The notes beneath the pieces were generated by a model that saw only the letters and a list, made by a program, of their open reading frames with translations, searched no databases and had not been told where the DNA came from. A program made the translations under genes and the position numbers. 64,000 bases of DNA. It comes from Paenarthrobacter histidinolovorans (GTDB taxonomy: Bacteria > Actinomycetota > Actinomycetes > Actinomycetales > Micrococcaceae). Shown here piece by piece: positions 1 through 8,574 of the stretch; within the stretch, counting starts at the first letter, position 1, and each line of letters opens with the position of its first letter. The stretch is from assembly GCF_014647595.1 (NCBI RefSeq), contig NZ_BMPM01000008.1, forward strand, positions 28,766 to 92,765. Direction: 5' to 3'.

Positions 1-245
1 ACGGTCAGTTTGCCGTCGGCTTTGATGGCGTCGGGGACCAGAGCTGCCGCAGCGGAATCCACGGATACCTTGATGCGGTCCTGCTGCGGGGTCAGGTTGA
101 ATTGTTTGGTTGCGCTGGATGAAGCGTTCGACGCCGGCGCTGACGCGGCTGCCGTGGCTCCTGGATCCGAGCATGCCGTCAACCCCAGCAGGGCGGTGGC
201 GGCCAGCGCCGCGGTGATGCCGGATGCGGCGGTAAAACGTGCCAT
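1..245 (-). CDS. ABC transporter substrate-binding lipoprotein, N-terminal part only
   Basis: The first 81 codons of a gene that runs off the left edge of the window. The protein starts with a basic/hydrophobic signal peptide ending in the lipobox LTAC, which puts the lipidated cysteine at residue 25. An Ala/Ser-rich linker follows, then the segment PDAIKADGKLTV. This layout is typical of the start of family-3 (polar amino acid type) solute-binding proteins, which hang from the outer face of the membrane and pass substrate to an ABC permease. The ATG at 245 has an AGGAG-type ribosome site just upstream (CGAGGAGAACCC). The substrate cannot be told from this fragment, and the permease and ATPase genes would lie outside the window. 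Confidence 0.75.
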   Translation of the reverse strand, partial: MARFTAASGITAALAATALLGLTACSDPGATAAASAPASNASSSATKQFNLTPQQDRIKVSVDSAAAALVPDAIKADGKLT

Positions 246-502
246 GGGTTCTCCTCGAGGGGCTCTGATGCGTAGTCGTGGCTGCAACTATCCGGCAGGC
301 TCGCGAGGGCGGTCAAAGCGCTCCGAAACCCTGGGATACAGGGGTTCACGGCAGTTAATCGGGCGTCGAACTGGGTCATAAAAGCGGTACCCGAACAGCA
401 CGCGACGCAACTCACAGAAATAAGCCGGGTGCCGCCGTCGTTGTTGCTGGAGTGCCCGGAAAGCAGAAGCGGGCGCCGCGAAACGTACCGAAAGGCTTCA
501 CC

Positions 503-1492
503 GTGACTGTTCCTCTTTCCATCCTCGACCTGGCAACCATCGGGAAGGGCCAGACGGTGGCAGAGAGCCTCGCGGGCAGTGTCGCCATGGCGCAGAAAGC
601 CGAAGAGCTGGGCTACCGCCGTGTTTGGTACGCCGAACACCACAACATGTCTGCCATCGCGTCCTCGGCCACGAGCGTGCTGATCGCCCACATTGCCGCG
701 CACACCAACACCATCCGCCTGGGCGCCGGCGGTGTGATGCTGCCCAACCACTCGCCGCTGACCATTGCCGAACAGTTCGGCACGCTGGAGACGCTCCACC
801 CGGGACGCATCGACCTCGGTTTGGGACGAGCCCCCGGCAGCGACCAGAACACCATGCGGGCGCTGCGCCGCGATCACACGTCCTCGGACAGGTTCCCGCA
901 GGACGTCCTGGAGCTGCAGGGCTACCTCACGGGTCCCACCCGCATCCAGGGCGTCGAAGCCACGCCGGGCAAGGGCACCAACGTGCCGCTCTACATTCTG
1001 GGTTCCTCTCTGTTCGGCGCGCAGCTGGCCGCCCAGCTGGGCTTGCCGTATGCCTTTGCTTCACACTTTGCCCCAGCCGCGCTCCAGGATGCGGTTGCCA
1101 TTTACCGCCGGGAGTTCAAGCCCTCGGAGCAGTTGTCCGAGCCGTACGTGATCGCGGGAGTGAACGTCACCGCGGCGGACAACAATGCCGAGGCGCAGGC
1201 CATCCACCTGGCAGTGAAGCGTGCTCGCGTTTCCCTGTTTTTCGGCGGCGGGCGCGAGTTCACGGACGACGAAGCGGACATGGTGCTTGATTCCCCGCAG
1301 GGCCAGCACATCGCCCAGATGATGAAGTTCTCGGCAGTCGGTACCAAGGACGTTGTCCGCGAGTACCTGGATGAGTTCACTGCCTTCGCCGGCGCCGACG
1401 AACTGATCGTGGCACACCAGAGCATCGGCACCGAAGAGCGGTTGCGGTCCGTGGAGCTGCTTGCCGAGGTGGCCGGACTGGTACCGGCCTAA
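503..1492 (+). CDS. LLM-class flavin-dependent oxidoreductase (luciferase-like)
   Basis: A 329-residue single-domain luciferase-like monooxygenase (TIM barrel that uses reduced FMN or F420). Recognisable family blocks are VPLSILDLATIGKGQ at the N terminus, YAEHHNM near residue 50, RLGAGGVMLPNHSPL, and the DLGLGRAPGSD block near residue 110. These are typical of the MsnO8-like subgroup. The reading frame is open back to a GTG at 452, but the GTG at 503 is preferred: the family N terminus begins there and GAAAGG lies 8 nt upstream. It stands alone between divergent and convergent neighbours, so the substrate is unknown. No terminator is visible in the 108 bp before the next gene. Confidence 0.85.
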   Translation: MTVPLSILDLATIGKGQTVAESLAGSVAMAQKAEELGYRRVWYAEHHNMSAIASSATSVLIAHIAAHTNTIRLGAGGVMLPNHSPLTIAEQFGTLETLHPGRIDLGLGRAPGSDQNTMRALRRDHTSSDRFPQDVLELQGYLTGPTRIQGVEATPGKGTNVPLYILGSSLFGAQLAAQLGLPYAFASHFAPAALQDAVAIYRREFKPSEQLSEPYVIAGVNVTAADNNAEAQAIHLAVKRARVSLFFGGGREFTDDEADMVLDSPQGQHIAQMMKFSAVGTKDVVREYLDEFTAFAGADELIVAHQSIGTEERLRSVELLAEVAGLVPA

Positions 1493-1600
1493 GAACCCGC
1501 ATAAATCCAAGGAAAAGCTTTACTCGTTTGCAATCTACTGCGTAGTCAAGCGAAACCATCCGGGCGGAGACTGTAGTTATCCGCTTCGGAAGGATCCGCC

Positions 1601-4237
1601 ATGCCCACGCACTTGAATCAAGCAGTCGCCGATTCCGCGCTGCTGATGAAATCGCTCCCGCTGGGCCTTCTCCGGACCGCCCTGCAATCCGACGCGCACA
1701 ACGGCATCACCCCGGAGTTGTTCGCGGAGCTGAAGGTCCTTGCCAGGGTCCCCGGCCTCCTGGTGGCCTGCAATTACGGCGGGACGCTCTGCTCCGCGGA
1801 AGGGGTATCAACCGAGACGCTTCCCCTGGACAGTGCGGCAGTGGCCCTTCGTGCGCTCGCGGCCCTGCCCAACACCCACGCCGCCATCATTTCCGGCAGG
1901 TCGCTGCGGGACCTGGCAGCAGTGTCCCGGCTTCCGGCCGAGGTTCATTTGGTGGGTTCCCACGGGGTGGAGTTCGACATGGGCTACGCCTACACGCTTT
2001 CCCTTGCCACGGAACAGTTGCTCCAGCAGGTAGCCACGGCGTTGACCGAGGCCGTGGGATTCGAAAAGGGCATCAGCGTTGTCCGAAAGCCCGTAGGCGT
2101 TGCTGTCCATACCCGGCCGGCCACACCCGAGGTTGTGGACAGGGCGGTCTATGCCTCGCAGAAGATCGCGATCGAATTCGGACTCTACTTCATCATCGAT
2201 GGAACGGTGCTGGACCTCACGGTGGAGGAACCGGCGAAAGGCCAAGCCCTGGAGCAGCTCCGCGCCCGGCTGGGAGTCAGTGCAGCGCTGTACGCAGGCG
2301 ATGCCGAGAGCGACGAAAAAGCGCTGGCCACCTTGAGGGGGCCGGACCTCGGCTTGCACGTGGGGCCAGGAAGTACGACGGCGGCACACACCCTTCCGGA
2401 CCCCGAAGCCTTTGCGCACGTGCTGGCTCTGCTGTTCGAACTGCGGCGGGCATGGCTCTTTGGCGAAGACGCGGTTGGCCTGGAACGACACTCGATGATC
2501 GGCAATGGAAGCTCCACGGCGTTGCTCACACCGGATGCCAAGATCTGCTGGATGAGCCACCCCTTGCCGGACTCAGGTTCATTGTTCGCCCATATCCTCG
2601 GTGGAGACCCGGCCGGCCATTTCAGTGTTGAACCGGTGAAGCCGTCGCAAGTGCTGGCACAGCGCTATGTGGACAACACCATGATCGTGGAGACCCGCTG
2701 GGCCGATGTCACCGTAACCGACTACTTGGAGCCTGCGCCCGACGGGATCACCAGCCTGGTCCGTGTGTTGTCCGGGACAGGTTCGGCCCGAGTGGTTTTC
2801 GCTCCCCGGCCCGACTACGCCAACGCGCCGTTCAGCATGGAAATCCGCGGCGACGAGGTGCATATCCTCGGCACCTCGGACCCCATCATCCTGTCCGCCC
2901 CCGGCGTCGACTTCACCATCACCAGCGACGGCCGGTACGCCACTGCAACTGCGGAGGTCCGCCTGGGCGATGGCCCTGTGGTCCTGAACATGCGCTGTGG
3001 TGATACCGAGCCGCCGCCCGCCGACCCAGCTGGCGAACCCCACCGCCGTGCCGCCGTCGGGATGGTGATGCGCGAGTGGGTCAAGGCACTGCAGCTGCCC
3101 ACCATGAAACCGTCGCTGGTACGCCGATCCGCGTTGGTGCTGAAATCGCTGGTTCACGAACCGACGGGCGCCGTCCTGGCCGCCCCCACGACTTCCTTGC
3201 CCGAAGGCATTGGCGGGACTCGAAATTGGGACTACAGGTACTGCTGGCTTCGTGATGGCTCCATGACCGTGAACTCGCTGGTGTCTTTGGGGTCCACAGC
3301 CGAAGCGGACGGGTTCCTGCGGTGGCTGGGACGCATCCTGGACAACGCCCCCGGTCCGGAATGGCTGCACCCGCTCTACTCGGTTACAGGCGCGCCGCTG
3401 TCCACGGAAGCCATTGTGGAGAGCTTGCCCGGTTATGCCGGCTCCCGCCCTGTCCGGATCGGGAACGCCGCGGACCACCAGGTCCAACTGGACGTGTTCG
3501 GGCCCATTGCCGAGCTGATCTGTGACCTTGCTGAACGTCGGAACTTCCTGCCGGATGAACACTGGTTCCTCATGGAGCAGATGGCGCACGCCGTCATGGC
3601 ACGCTGGCACGAGCCCGATCACGGTATCTGGGAAGCCCGCCGCGCACCACGGCACCACGTCTACACCAAGGCCATGTGTTGGGTGACGCTGGACCGGGCC
3701 CTGCGGACCGCCTCCCTGCACGGACGGGTGCCCCACCCGGATTGGGCTCCGGAAGCGGCAACCATTCGAGACGAGGTCCTGCGCGAAGGATGGGATGAGT
3801 CGGCGCGCTCCTACACTGTGGCCTATGACAGCCCCGACCTTGACGCTGCCGTCCTGCACATCGGGCTCTCCGGGCTTTTGGATGTCCAGGATCAACGGTT
3901 CCTGGATACAGTCACCGCTGTGGAGCGGGAGCTGCGCGTGGGACCCACGGTTTTCCGGTACAGGTACGACGACGGCCTGCCGGGTTTGGAGGGCGGCTTC
4001 CACATCTGCACCACCTGGCTGATCGAAGCGTACCTGGCCGTGGGTCGCCTGGACGATGCGCTGGAGTTGTTCAACCAGTTGGTGGCGTTGTTCGGGCCGA
4101 CGGGGTTGCTGCCCGAGGAATACGATCCCGGCACCGAAACGCATCTTGGCAACCACCCCCAGGCCTACTCGCACCTGGGCTTCATCCGCTGCGCGCAGCT
4201 CCTGGACCACTATCTGGCCAGCGCCGACGAGGAGTAA
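1601..4237 (+). CDS. Trehalose-phosphatase-like (degenerate) / GH15 trehalase-type fusion protein
   Basis: An 878-residue two-domain protein. Residues ~50-280 resemble OtsB trehalose-6-phosphatase (HAD fold): IISGR is motif II, KPVGVAVHTR holds the motif III lysine, and GDAESDE is motif IV. Motif I, normally DxDGT with the nucleophilic Asp, here reads NYGGT at residues 58-62, so both aspartates are missing. Residues ~290-870 form a GH15 (glucoamylase/trehalase) domain with RNWDYRYCWLRDGS and, near the end, LLPEEYDP, which carries the expected catalytic Glu. By family this would hydrolyse trehalose or a related alpha-glucoside; the phosphatase part is inferred to be inactive or regulatory. GGAAGGA precedes the ATG. 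The TAA abuts a long palindrome. Domain calls are firm; the loss of phosphatase activity is inferred. Confidence 0.88.
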   Translation: MPTHLNQAVADSALLMKSLPLGLLRTALQSDAHNGITPELFAELKVLARVPGLLVACNYGGTLCSAEGVSTETLPLDSAAVALRALAALPNTHAAIISGRSLRDLAAVSRLPAEVHLVGSHGVEFDMGYAYTLSLATEQLLQQVATALTEAVGFEKGISVVRKPVGVAVHTRPATPEVVDRAVYASQKIAIEFGLYFIIDGTVLDLTVEEPAKGQALEQLRARLGVSAALYAGDAESDEKALATLRGPDLGLHVGPGSTTAAHTLPDPEAFAHVLALLFELRRAWLFGEDAVGLERHSMIGNGSSTALLTPDAKICWMSHPLPDSGSLFAHILGGDPAGHFSVEPVKPSQVLAQRYVDNTMIVETRWADVTVTDYLEPAPDGITSLVRVLSGTGSARVVFAPRPDYANAPFSMEIRGDEVHILGTSDPIILSAPGVDFTITSDGRYATATAEVRLGDGPVVLNMRCGDTEPPPADPAGEPHRRAAVGMVMREWVKALQLPTMKPSLVRRSALVLKSLVHEPTGAVLAAPTTSLPEGIGGTRNWDYRYCWLRDGSMTVNSLVSLGSTAEADGFLRWLGRILDNAPGPEWLHPLYSVTGAPLSTEAIVESLPGYAGSRPVRIGNAADHQVQLDVFGPIAELICDLAERRNFLPDEHWFLMEQMAHAVMARWHEPDHGIWEARRAPRHHVYTKAMCWVTLDRALRTASLHGRVPHPDWAPEAATIRDEVLREGWDESARSYTVAYDSPDLDAAVLHIGLSGLLDVQDQRFLDTVTAVERELRVGPTVFRYRYDDGLPGLEGGFHICTTWLIEAYLAVGRLDDALELFNQLVALFGPTGLLPEEYDPGTETHLGNHPQAYSHLGFIRCAQLLDHYLASADEE

Positions 4238-4304
4238 CCCGACTGGGTCGCAGATCAGGTCGTTCCCAGCGCTGGGAACGACCTGATCTGCGACCCAGTT
4301 GGGT
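4237..4304. terminator. Bidirectional terminator-like palindrome, copy 1 of a repeated family
   Basis: A perfect inverted repeat with 29-bp arms and no loop (4242-4270 and 4271-4299). It extends to 4237-4304 with one G/T position that would still pair as G-U in RNA. It fills the gap between the TAA of the plus-strand fusion gene and the TGA of the minus-strand permease gene. No T-run follows, as is common for actinobacterial terminators. Its core at 4247-4294 has the same design as a second element at 17665-17712. Confidence 0.75.
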
Positions 4305-5230
4305 CAGGTGAGAAGCAGTGCCACGGCGATCATCGCCGGGACAGCCACGATGGTGGTGATGAGCACGGTGTCCTTGGCCACGGTGATACCTGCCTGGTAA
4401 CGGTTGGCCGCCACGAACACGTTCTGCGCTGTGGGCAGCGCCGCCGTCACCACCACCGCGAATAGGGCATGGCCATCCATCCCGAGGGCAAAGCGGGCGA
4501 AAAGGTAGGCGACCAACGGGTGCACGATCAGTTTGAAGCCGCTGGCCAGCAGGGTGTCGAGCCGGCGGCCCGCGGACTTCTGCAGGGGCTTGGAACCGTT
4601 CAGGCTCATGCCAAAAGCCATGAGCATCGCCGGAATCGCGGCACCGCCGATCAGATGGATGGGCTCCAGGATCAGTGATGGCACCTCGAACCCGGTTCCC
4701 GCCACGAGCAGGCCCAACGCGGAGCCAACGATCATGGGGTTCTTGACGATCATCAGCACGAAACGCAGGGGAGTGGTCCGGTGTGAACTGGTGCTGGCAT
4801 CCAGGGCCATCAGGTACATCGGTGTGAAGAATGCCAGTTGGAAGATCAGCAGTGGTGCCACGTAACTCGCATCGCCCAGGACGAACACTGCGATGGGGAT
4901 GCCCAGGTTCGCGGAGTTGGCCAGCGATGCACTCATGGATGACATGAGTGCTTCAGGCATGGAACGCTTCAGCCAGAACTTCACGATCAGGAAGAACAGG
5001 AGCCCGGTCACAACGGCGCCTACGGCCGTGACCAGCAGGGGAGCGGCAAAGACGTCGTGCAGTTTGGCTTTGCTCAGGGTTTCGAACAGCAGTGCCGGAC
5101 TTGCCACGAAGAATGTCAGCGAACTGAGGACAGATCGGGCATTCCCGCCCAGGATGTCGCGCCGCCCAACGAACATGCCCACCAGAATGATGGCCCAAAC
5201 AACGAAGAACCCGGACAAAACGCCGATCAT
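4304..5230 (-). CDS. AEC (auxin efflux carrier) family permease
   Basis: A 308-residue hydrophobic protein with about ten predicted membrane spans. It starts MIGVLSGFFVVWAIILVG and has the repeated membrane-segment layout of the AEC family; the block SLANSANLGIPIAVFVLGD matches the conserved N-x-x-N-x-G-I/L-P region. Bacterial members transport organic acids such as malonate or malate, or are uncharacterised. The start at 5230 has no clear ribosome site, so it may be leaderless or start slightly differently. It converges with the GH15 fusion gene across the palindrome at 4237-4304. The neighbours give no hint of the substrate. Confidence 0.8.
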   Translation of the reverse strand: MIGVLSGFFVVWAIILVGMFVGRRDILGGNARSVLSSLTFFVASPALLFETLSKAKLHDVFAAPLLVTAVGAVVTGLLFFLIVKFWLKRSMPEALMSSMSASLANSANLGIPIAVFVLGDASYVAPLLIFQLAFFTPMYLMALDASTSSHRTTPLRFVLMIVKNPMIVGSALGLLVAGTGFEVPSLILEPIHLIGGAAIPAMLMAFGMSLNGSKPLQKSAGRRLDTLLASGFKLIVHPLVAYLFARFALGMDGHALFAVVVTAALPTAQNVFVAANRYQAGITVAKDTVLITTIVAVPAMIAVALLLT

Positions 5231-5336
5231 GGGGCTGTGCGGGCGGAGGTTCGTCGGGTCACGAACACCAGCCTAACGGCTGACTGGCCCGGAGTAAGCG
5301 TTTTCCCACCGCCGTTCCGCCATCCGGACCACAACG

Positions 5337-5376
5337 CGCCCGACGTCGGCACTCCGGTGAGTGCCGACGTCGGGCG
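5337..5376. terminator. Terminator hairpin downstream of panD
   Basis: Perfect 17-bp arms (5337-5353 and 5360-5376) around the 6-nt loop CCGGTG. It lies just past the panD stop on the minus strand and upstream of the permease gene, so it probably ends panD transcription. Confidence 0.75.
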
Positions 5377-5389
5377 TTGCTGTGAAAAC

Positions 5390-5821
5390 CTAGCTGAGGT
5401 GCGCTGCGTTGCTGAGCGCGTGCGGCGGGCGCATGAGCCCAGGGGTGTGGCCCTCGGCGGGGTCGTTGCCGAGTTGCAGGATCTTGTTGTCCGTACCCAC
5501 GTGGACCACTTTGGGTTCATACGCCCGGGCCTCTTCCGTGGTCATTTCTGCATAGGTGATGAGGATGACGGTGTCGCCCACGTGGACCATGTGCGCGGCA
5601 GCGCCGTTGATCCCGATCACTCCCGAACCGCGCTCGCCGGCAATGGTGTACGTCTCCAGCCGGGCGCCATTAGTGACGTCCACGATGGAGACGAGCTCGC
5701 CGGGGAGGATGTCAGCCGCGTCCAGGAGGTCCAGGTCTACGGTGACCGAACCGACGTAGTGAAGATCGGCATGGGTAACCGTTGCGCGGTGGATCTTGGA
5801 CTTGAACATTGTGCGGATCAT
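5390..5821 (-). CDS. panD: Aspartate 1-decarboxylase
   Basis: A 143-residue pyruvoyl enzyme that converts L-aspartate to beta-alanine for pantothenate and CoA synthesis in the cytoplasm. The start MIRTMFKSKIHRATVT and the self-cleavage site HYVGS are canonical; cleavage between Gly24 and Ser25 would form the pyruvoyl group. The ERGSGVIGINGAAAH block and the C-terminal NKIL region are also present. The length fits the actinobacterial family. The ATG at 5821 is preferred over the internal ATG at codon 5 because homologs normally begin four residues before MFKSKIH. It is a single gene followed by a strong hairpin. Confidence 0.97.
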   Translation of the reverse strand: MIRTMFKSKIHRATVTHADLHYVGSVTVDLDLLDAADILPGELVSIVDVTNGARLETYTIAGERGSGVIGINGAAAHMVHVGDTVILITYAEMTTEEARAYEPKVVHVGTDNKILQLGNDPAEGHTPGLMRPPHALSNAAHLS

Positions 5822-5899
5822 AATGCGATCAGTTTAGCGCGGTACCCTCACCCGGCGCTGTGACGTACCAGACGTTCCGCCGGGTTGGATGGGCTGGCA

Positions 5900-5935
5900 G
5901 CATCCCGGGCCGTTCCAGGAAATGGCCCGGGATGC
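5900..5935. terminator. Terminator hairpin downstream of the OsmC-like gene
   Basis: 12-bp perfect arms GCATCCCGGGCC (5900-5911) and its complement (5924-5935) with a 12-nt loop. It sits just after the stop of the minus-strand OsmC-like gene and would end the 9.9-to-5.9 kb operon. Confidence 0.65.
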
Positions 5936-5947
5936 AGACCTGAAGAA

Positions 5948-6508
5948 CTAAACGAGGGTAGTGATGACCTGCACCGGGTTTGCGAGGGTATCGCGGATTG
6001 GCGAGGTGGTTTCCAAAGCCTTCGCGAGGTCCGCGAGGACTTCGCGGGGCGCGTCAGGGCTTTCGAGTTCGACATCGACCTGAATGCTCGTGGCCCCTTT
6101 GCGGACGGAGTCGTCGATGCCGAGGAATCCGCTCAGATTGATATCGAAGCTGAGGGTGAGCTGGATCTTTTCAAGCGTGATGTTCCGTGAGGCGGCAAGA
6201 GTAGAGAGTGTAACGATGTAGCAACCCGCCAGGGCTTTGAGAACGTACTCCGCGGGGCTCGGCGCAGTGTCGGTGCCCAGCAAAGGGACCGGCTCGTCGC
6301 TGTGCAGTGTGTACTTTCCGTGGCGCGTCTCATCAGGGACACCTGCCTGCAGCAAGGGACCCGTCTCCGTCCTTGAGGTCAGTCCGCCGGCTGATTCGCT
6401 GAAGGCGGTGAACGTGACCTGCCCGAGTTCCCTCCGGGCGCTGACGGCTTCGACGGTTGCTTTGAGGGCGGCGGGGTCAACAAACGGGCGTGCAATGGTG
6501 GTGCTCAT
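5948..6508 (-). CDS. OsmC family (peroxiredoxin-like) protein
   Basis: A 186-residue OsmC/Ohr-fold protein. The conserved core includes APSPAEYVLKALAGCYIVTL, where the cysteine of LAGC is the usual C-terminal peroxidatic or redox cysteine. The Thr/Ser-rich stretch GGLTSRTETGP fits the N-terminal half. Family members reduce organic hydroperoxides or are of unknown function. An AAGGA site precedes the ATG. It lies 66 bp after the flavin reductase gene in the same direction and is probably the last gene of the monooxygenase operon. A role in removing peroxide or thiol-reactive products of the uncoupled oxygenase reaction would make sense, but that is inference. Confidence 0.85.
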   Translation of the reverse strand: MSTTIARPFVDPAALKATVEAVSARRELGQVTFTAFSESAGGLTSRTETGPLLQAGVPDETRHGKYTLHSDEPVPLLGTDTAPSPAEYVLKALAGCYIVTLSTLAASRNITLEKIQLTLSFDINLSGFLGIDDSVRKGATSIQVDVELESPDAPREVLADLAKALETTSPIRDTLANPVQVITTLV

Positions 6509-6574
6509 TCTTGTCCTTCGTTCGGCTTATCTGGGGTGCTCTTCATGGCATGTCTGGTCTCGACTCATGTCGGC

Positions 6575-7096
6575 TCAGAGCCATGTCTCCAAGGAGAACG
6601 GATCATGGCTGGGATGCGACGAATAAATCCCATACCGTGCGCGGAAATAGAGGAGCGGATTTCCGTCTGTGGTGGACACGTTGTCGATGCGCCCAATGAA
6701 GATCGTGTGGTCGCCGGCGTCGATGATCTCGTGATGCCGGCACTCAAGCCGCACCAGACAATGGCGCAGGTGCGGCACGGGCCCTTCCGATACAGGGCGA
6801 TGGGCAAACTTGTCCCGACCTGCACGGGCGAAGCTCGCAGAGGTTTGATCCTGGTTCTCGCCGAGGATGTGAACGGCGTACGTCTCGGCGGTCCGGAACG
6901 ACTGCATGCTGTGCGATCTGTTGTCCAAGCACCACAGCATGAGCGGCGGGTCGATCGAAACTGCCGTGAAGCTGGTGGCGGTGACACCAATTGGTGAGCC
7001 ATCGGGTGCTTGTGTTGTAACTACGCAGACACCGCTCGCCCAGCGTGAGAAAGCTTCCCGGACGTCTGCTGCCGTTGTTTCGGTAACCTCAGGCAT
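6575..7096 (-). CDS. Flavin reductase component of a two-component monooxygenase
   Basis: A 173-residue flavin reductase-like (FMN-binding split barrel) protein with AFSRWASGVCVVTTQAPDG near the N terminus, followed by GVTATSFTAVSIDPPLMLWC, the usual flavin-contact region. Such proteins use NAD(P)H to make free reduced FAD or FMN for a partner oxygenase. A suitable partner, the StyA-like oxygenase at 8575-9942, is in the same operon, separated only by the amidohydrolase gene. Gap to the upstream amidohydrolase stop is 15 bp. Closest in character to HpaC/StyB/IifD-type reductases. The pairing is inferred from context. Confidence 0.88.
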   Translation of the reverse strand: MPEVTETTAADVREAFSRWASGVCVVTTQAPDGSPIGVTATSFTAVSIDPPLMLWCLDNRSHSMQSFRTAETYAVHILGENQDQTSASFARAGRDKFAHRPVSEGPVPHLRHCLVRLECRHHEIIDAGDHTIFIGRIDNVSTTDGNPLLYFRARYGIYSSHPSHDPFSLETWL

Positions 7097-7111
7097 ATCT
7101 TGGCCGCCGTT

Positions 7112-8539
7112 TCACTCGGCGGCCATATTGGCCAGGCAGTAAGCGTTGAAGGCTGCGTTTTCTTCCCGCCATTGTGGCGACATGGCGAAGGGTGCGCGGG
7201 CCCCCGCGGCATACACTCGCTCATGACTTTCTTCGGCGCGGGAACGCAGGTCTTGCAGATCGACGCCCAGGAGCTCGCCGTGGTTCTTGACCAGCCGCCC
7301 GTCCACGGCGACTGCGTTCACGTTCCTGGAACTCGTATACAGCGGATACGACTCTATGGGCTCGGGCAGTGGCACGAGTGACATTCCTTCCGGCTTGAGC
7401 AAGACAACATCGCCCCGTTTGCCAGGTGTGAGGCTGCCTACTTGCGTGCCAAGGCCCAGGGCTTCGGCTCCTCGAACGGTTGCCATTTCCAGGAAATAGC
7501 GCATCGGCACTCCCACCGATCCGATGAGCTCACCGCGCGCGACGGTATCAGCATGCAGGGCTCCCCGTGTGACAGCGAGGGACAGCCGGATCATCCCGAA
7601 AAGGTCGCCGTTGATCAAGGGGGCAAAGTCAGCTCCGAAGCCTGTTTTCAGGCCTTTCTGAAACGCCCTGTGAAGTACAACGGGCCCTTCGCCCATGCCC
7701 AGTTCGGAATCATGCACCACCGCGATCGAGGCACCGGCGTCGCGGACCATGTCGAGTTGTTCATCGCTCAGCAGTACACCGTGGGAAAGGACGAAGTCCG
7801 GACCCAGCAGCCCTTGGTCCACCAGTTCGTTGAGTCCGGTAGACACAGCCAGCCCTGGCGCACACGCCATATGGAGTGTGATGAGACCGCCAAGCTCACG
7901 CCCGACGGCGATCTCCTTTTTGGTTTGTGACCAAGGCACCATCCCGGTCTCAGACAATGCAACGCCAAATCCCAGCAGCGGGTTGTCTTCAAGCGACTTG
8001 GCAATACGGCGGGCATCCCGGTAGCGGTCCTCCGGTGAGTCGAACCCTGAATGCTCCGCATGGCCGTCGTGAAAGCCATAACCGAAGACGGCACGGATCC
8101 CTGCTCTCCGCAGCCCTTCAACTGCGGCATCCGCGTACTCCGGTCCGATGATGTTGTGCGAGTGATCGAACACCGTTGTAATGCCGGCGTCCAGGGCCTC
8201 CAGTGCGCCCAGATGGTTGCCGAGGAAAATGTCCTCGACGCCGAACAGGTTGACGACGTTCTGCCGGACGAACTCGAGGTACTCCATCAGCGTGTGGTCC
8301 ACGTTGAGGCCGCGCAAGCATGTCATCCAACAGTGCCGGTGGGTGTCCACGAAGCCTGGAGTAATGATGCCGCCCTTGGCATCGACCACCACGGTGTCTC
8401 CGCGAGGCGTCGGGGCTTCGGGCCCAACGTAGGTAATGACCCCGTCTTCGATCAGCACATCTCCGTGGTCGATGACGCCGAGTTGATCGTCCATTGTGAC
8501 GATCCGCCCGCCTTTGAAAATGAGGTTTCCTTGTGACAT
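7112..8539 (-). CDS. TRZ/ATZ-type amidohydrolase family enzyme
   Basis: A 475-residue metal-dependent hydrolase of the amidohydrolase superfamily. The N-terminal beta domain is followed by TPGFVDTHRHCW (the HxH metal site, residues ~62-70). Later metal-site candidates are LITLHMACAPG, FVLSHGVLL and the aspartate of GFGADFAPL. The C-terminal half has the typical LTPGKRGDVVLLKPEG segment. Relatives deaminate or dehalogenate aromatic N-heterocycles (cytosine, guanine, triazines). Two positions look non-standard: the usual HxxE after the barrel strand is LHMACA, and GTD is GAD, so the metal set may differ. It lies between the oxygenase (35 bp upstream) and flavin reductase (15 bp downstream), suggesting a ring hydrolysis or deamination step in the same pathway. 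Confidence 0.85.
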   Translation of the reverse strand: MSQGNLIFKGGRIVTMDDQLGVIDHGDVLIEDGVITYVGPEAPTPRGDTVVVDAKGGIITPGFVDTHRHCWMTCLRGLNVDHTLMEYLEFVRQNVVNLFGVEDIFLGNHLGALEALDAGITTVFDHSHNIIGPEYADAAVEGLRRAGIRAVFGYGFHDGHAEHSGFDSPEDRYRDARRIAKSLEDNPLLGFGVALSETGMVPWSQTKKEIAVGRELGGLITLHMACAPGLAVSTGLNELVDQGLLGPDFVLSHGVLLSDEQLDMVRDAGASIAVVHDSELGMGEGPVVLHRAFQKGLKTGFGADFAPLINGDLFGMIRLSLAVTRGALHADTVARGELIGSVGVPMRYFLEMATVRGAEALGLGTQVGSLTPGKRGDVVLLKPEGMSLVPLPEPIESYPLYTSSRNVNAVAVDGRLVKNHGELLGVDLQDLRSRAEESHERVYAAGARAPFAMSPQWREENAAFNAYCLANMAAE

Positions 8540-8574
8540 GACTGGAATCGCTTTCTTTGAAGGGTGTTGGCGGT

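Noticed and set aside
2579..4210. Long minus-strand frame of 543 codons opposite the GH15 fusion
   Set aside because: Antisense shadow of a firmly identified gene; no family motifs and Pro/Gly/Arg/His-rich composition typical of shadows.
5246..5389. Riboswitch or T-box near panD
   Set aside because: The only structure is a simple hairpin downstream of panD, consistent with a terminator.
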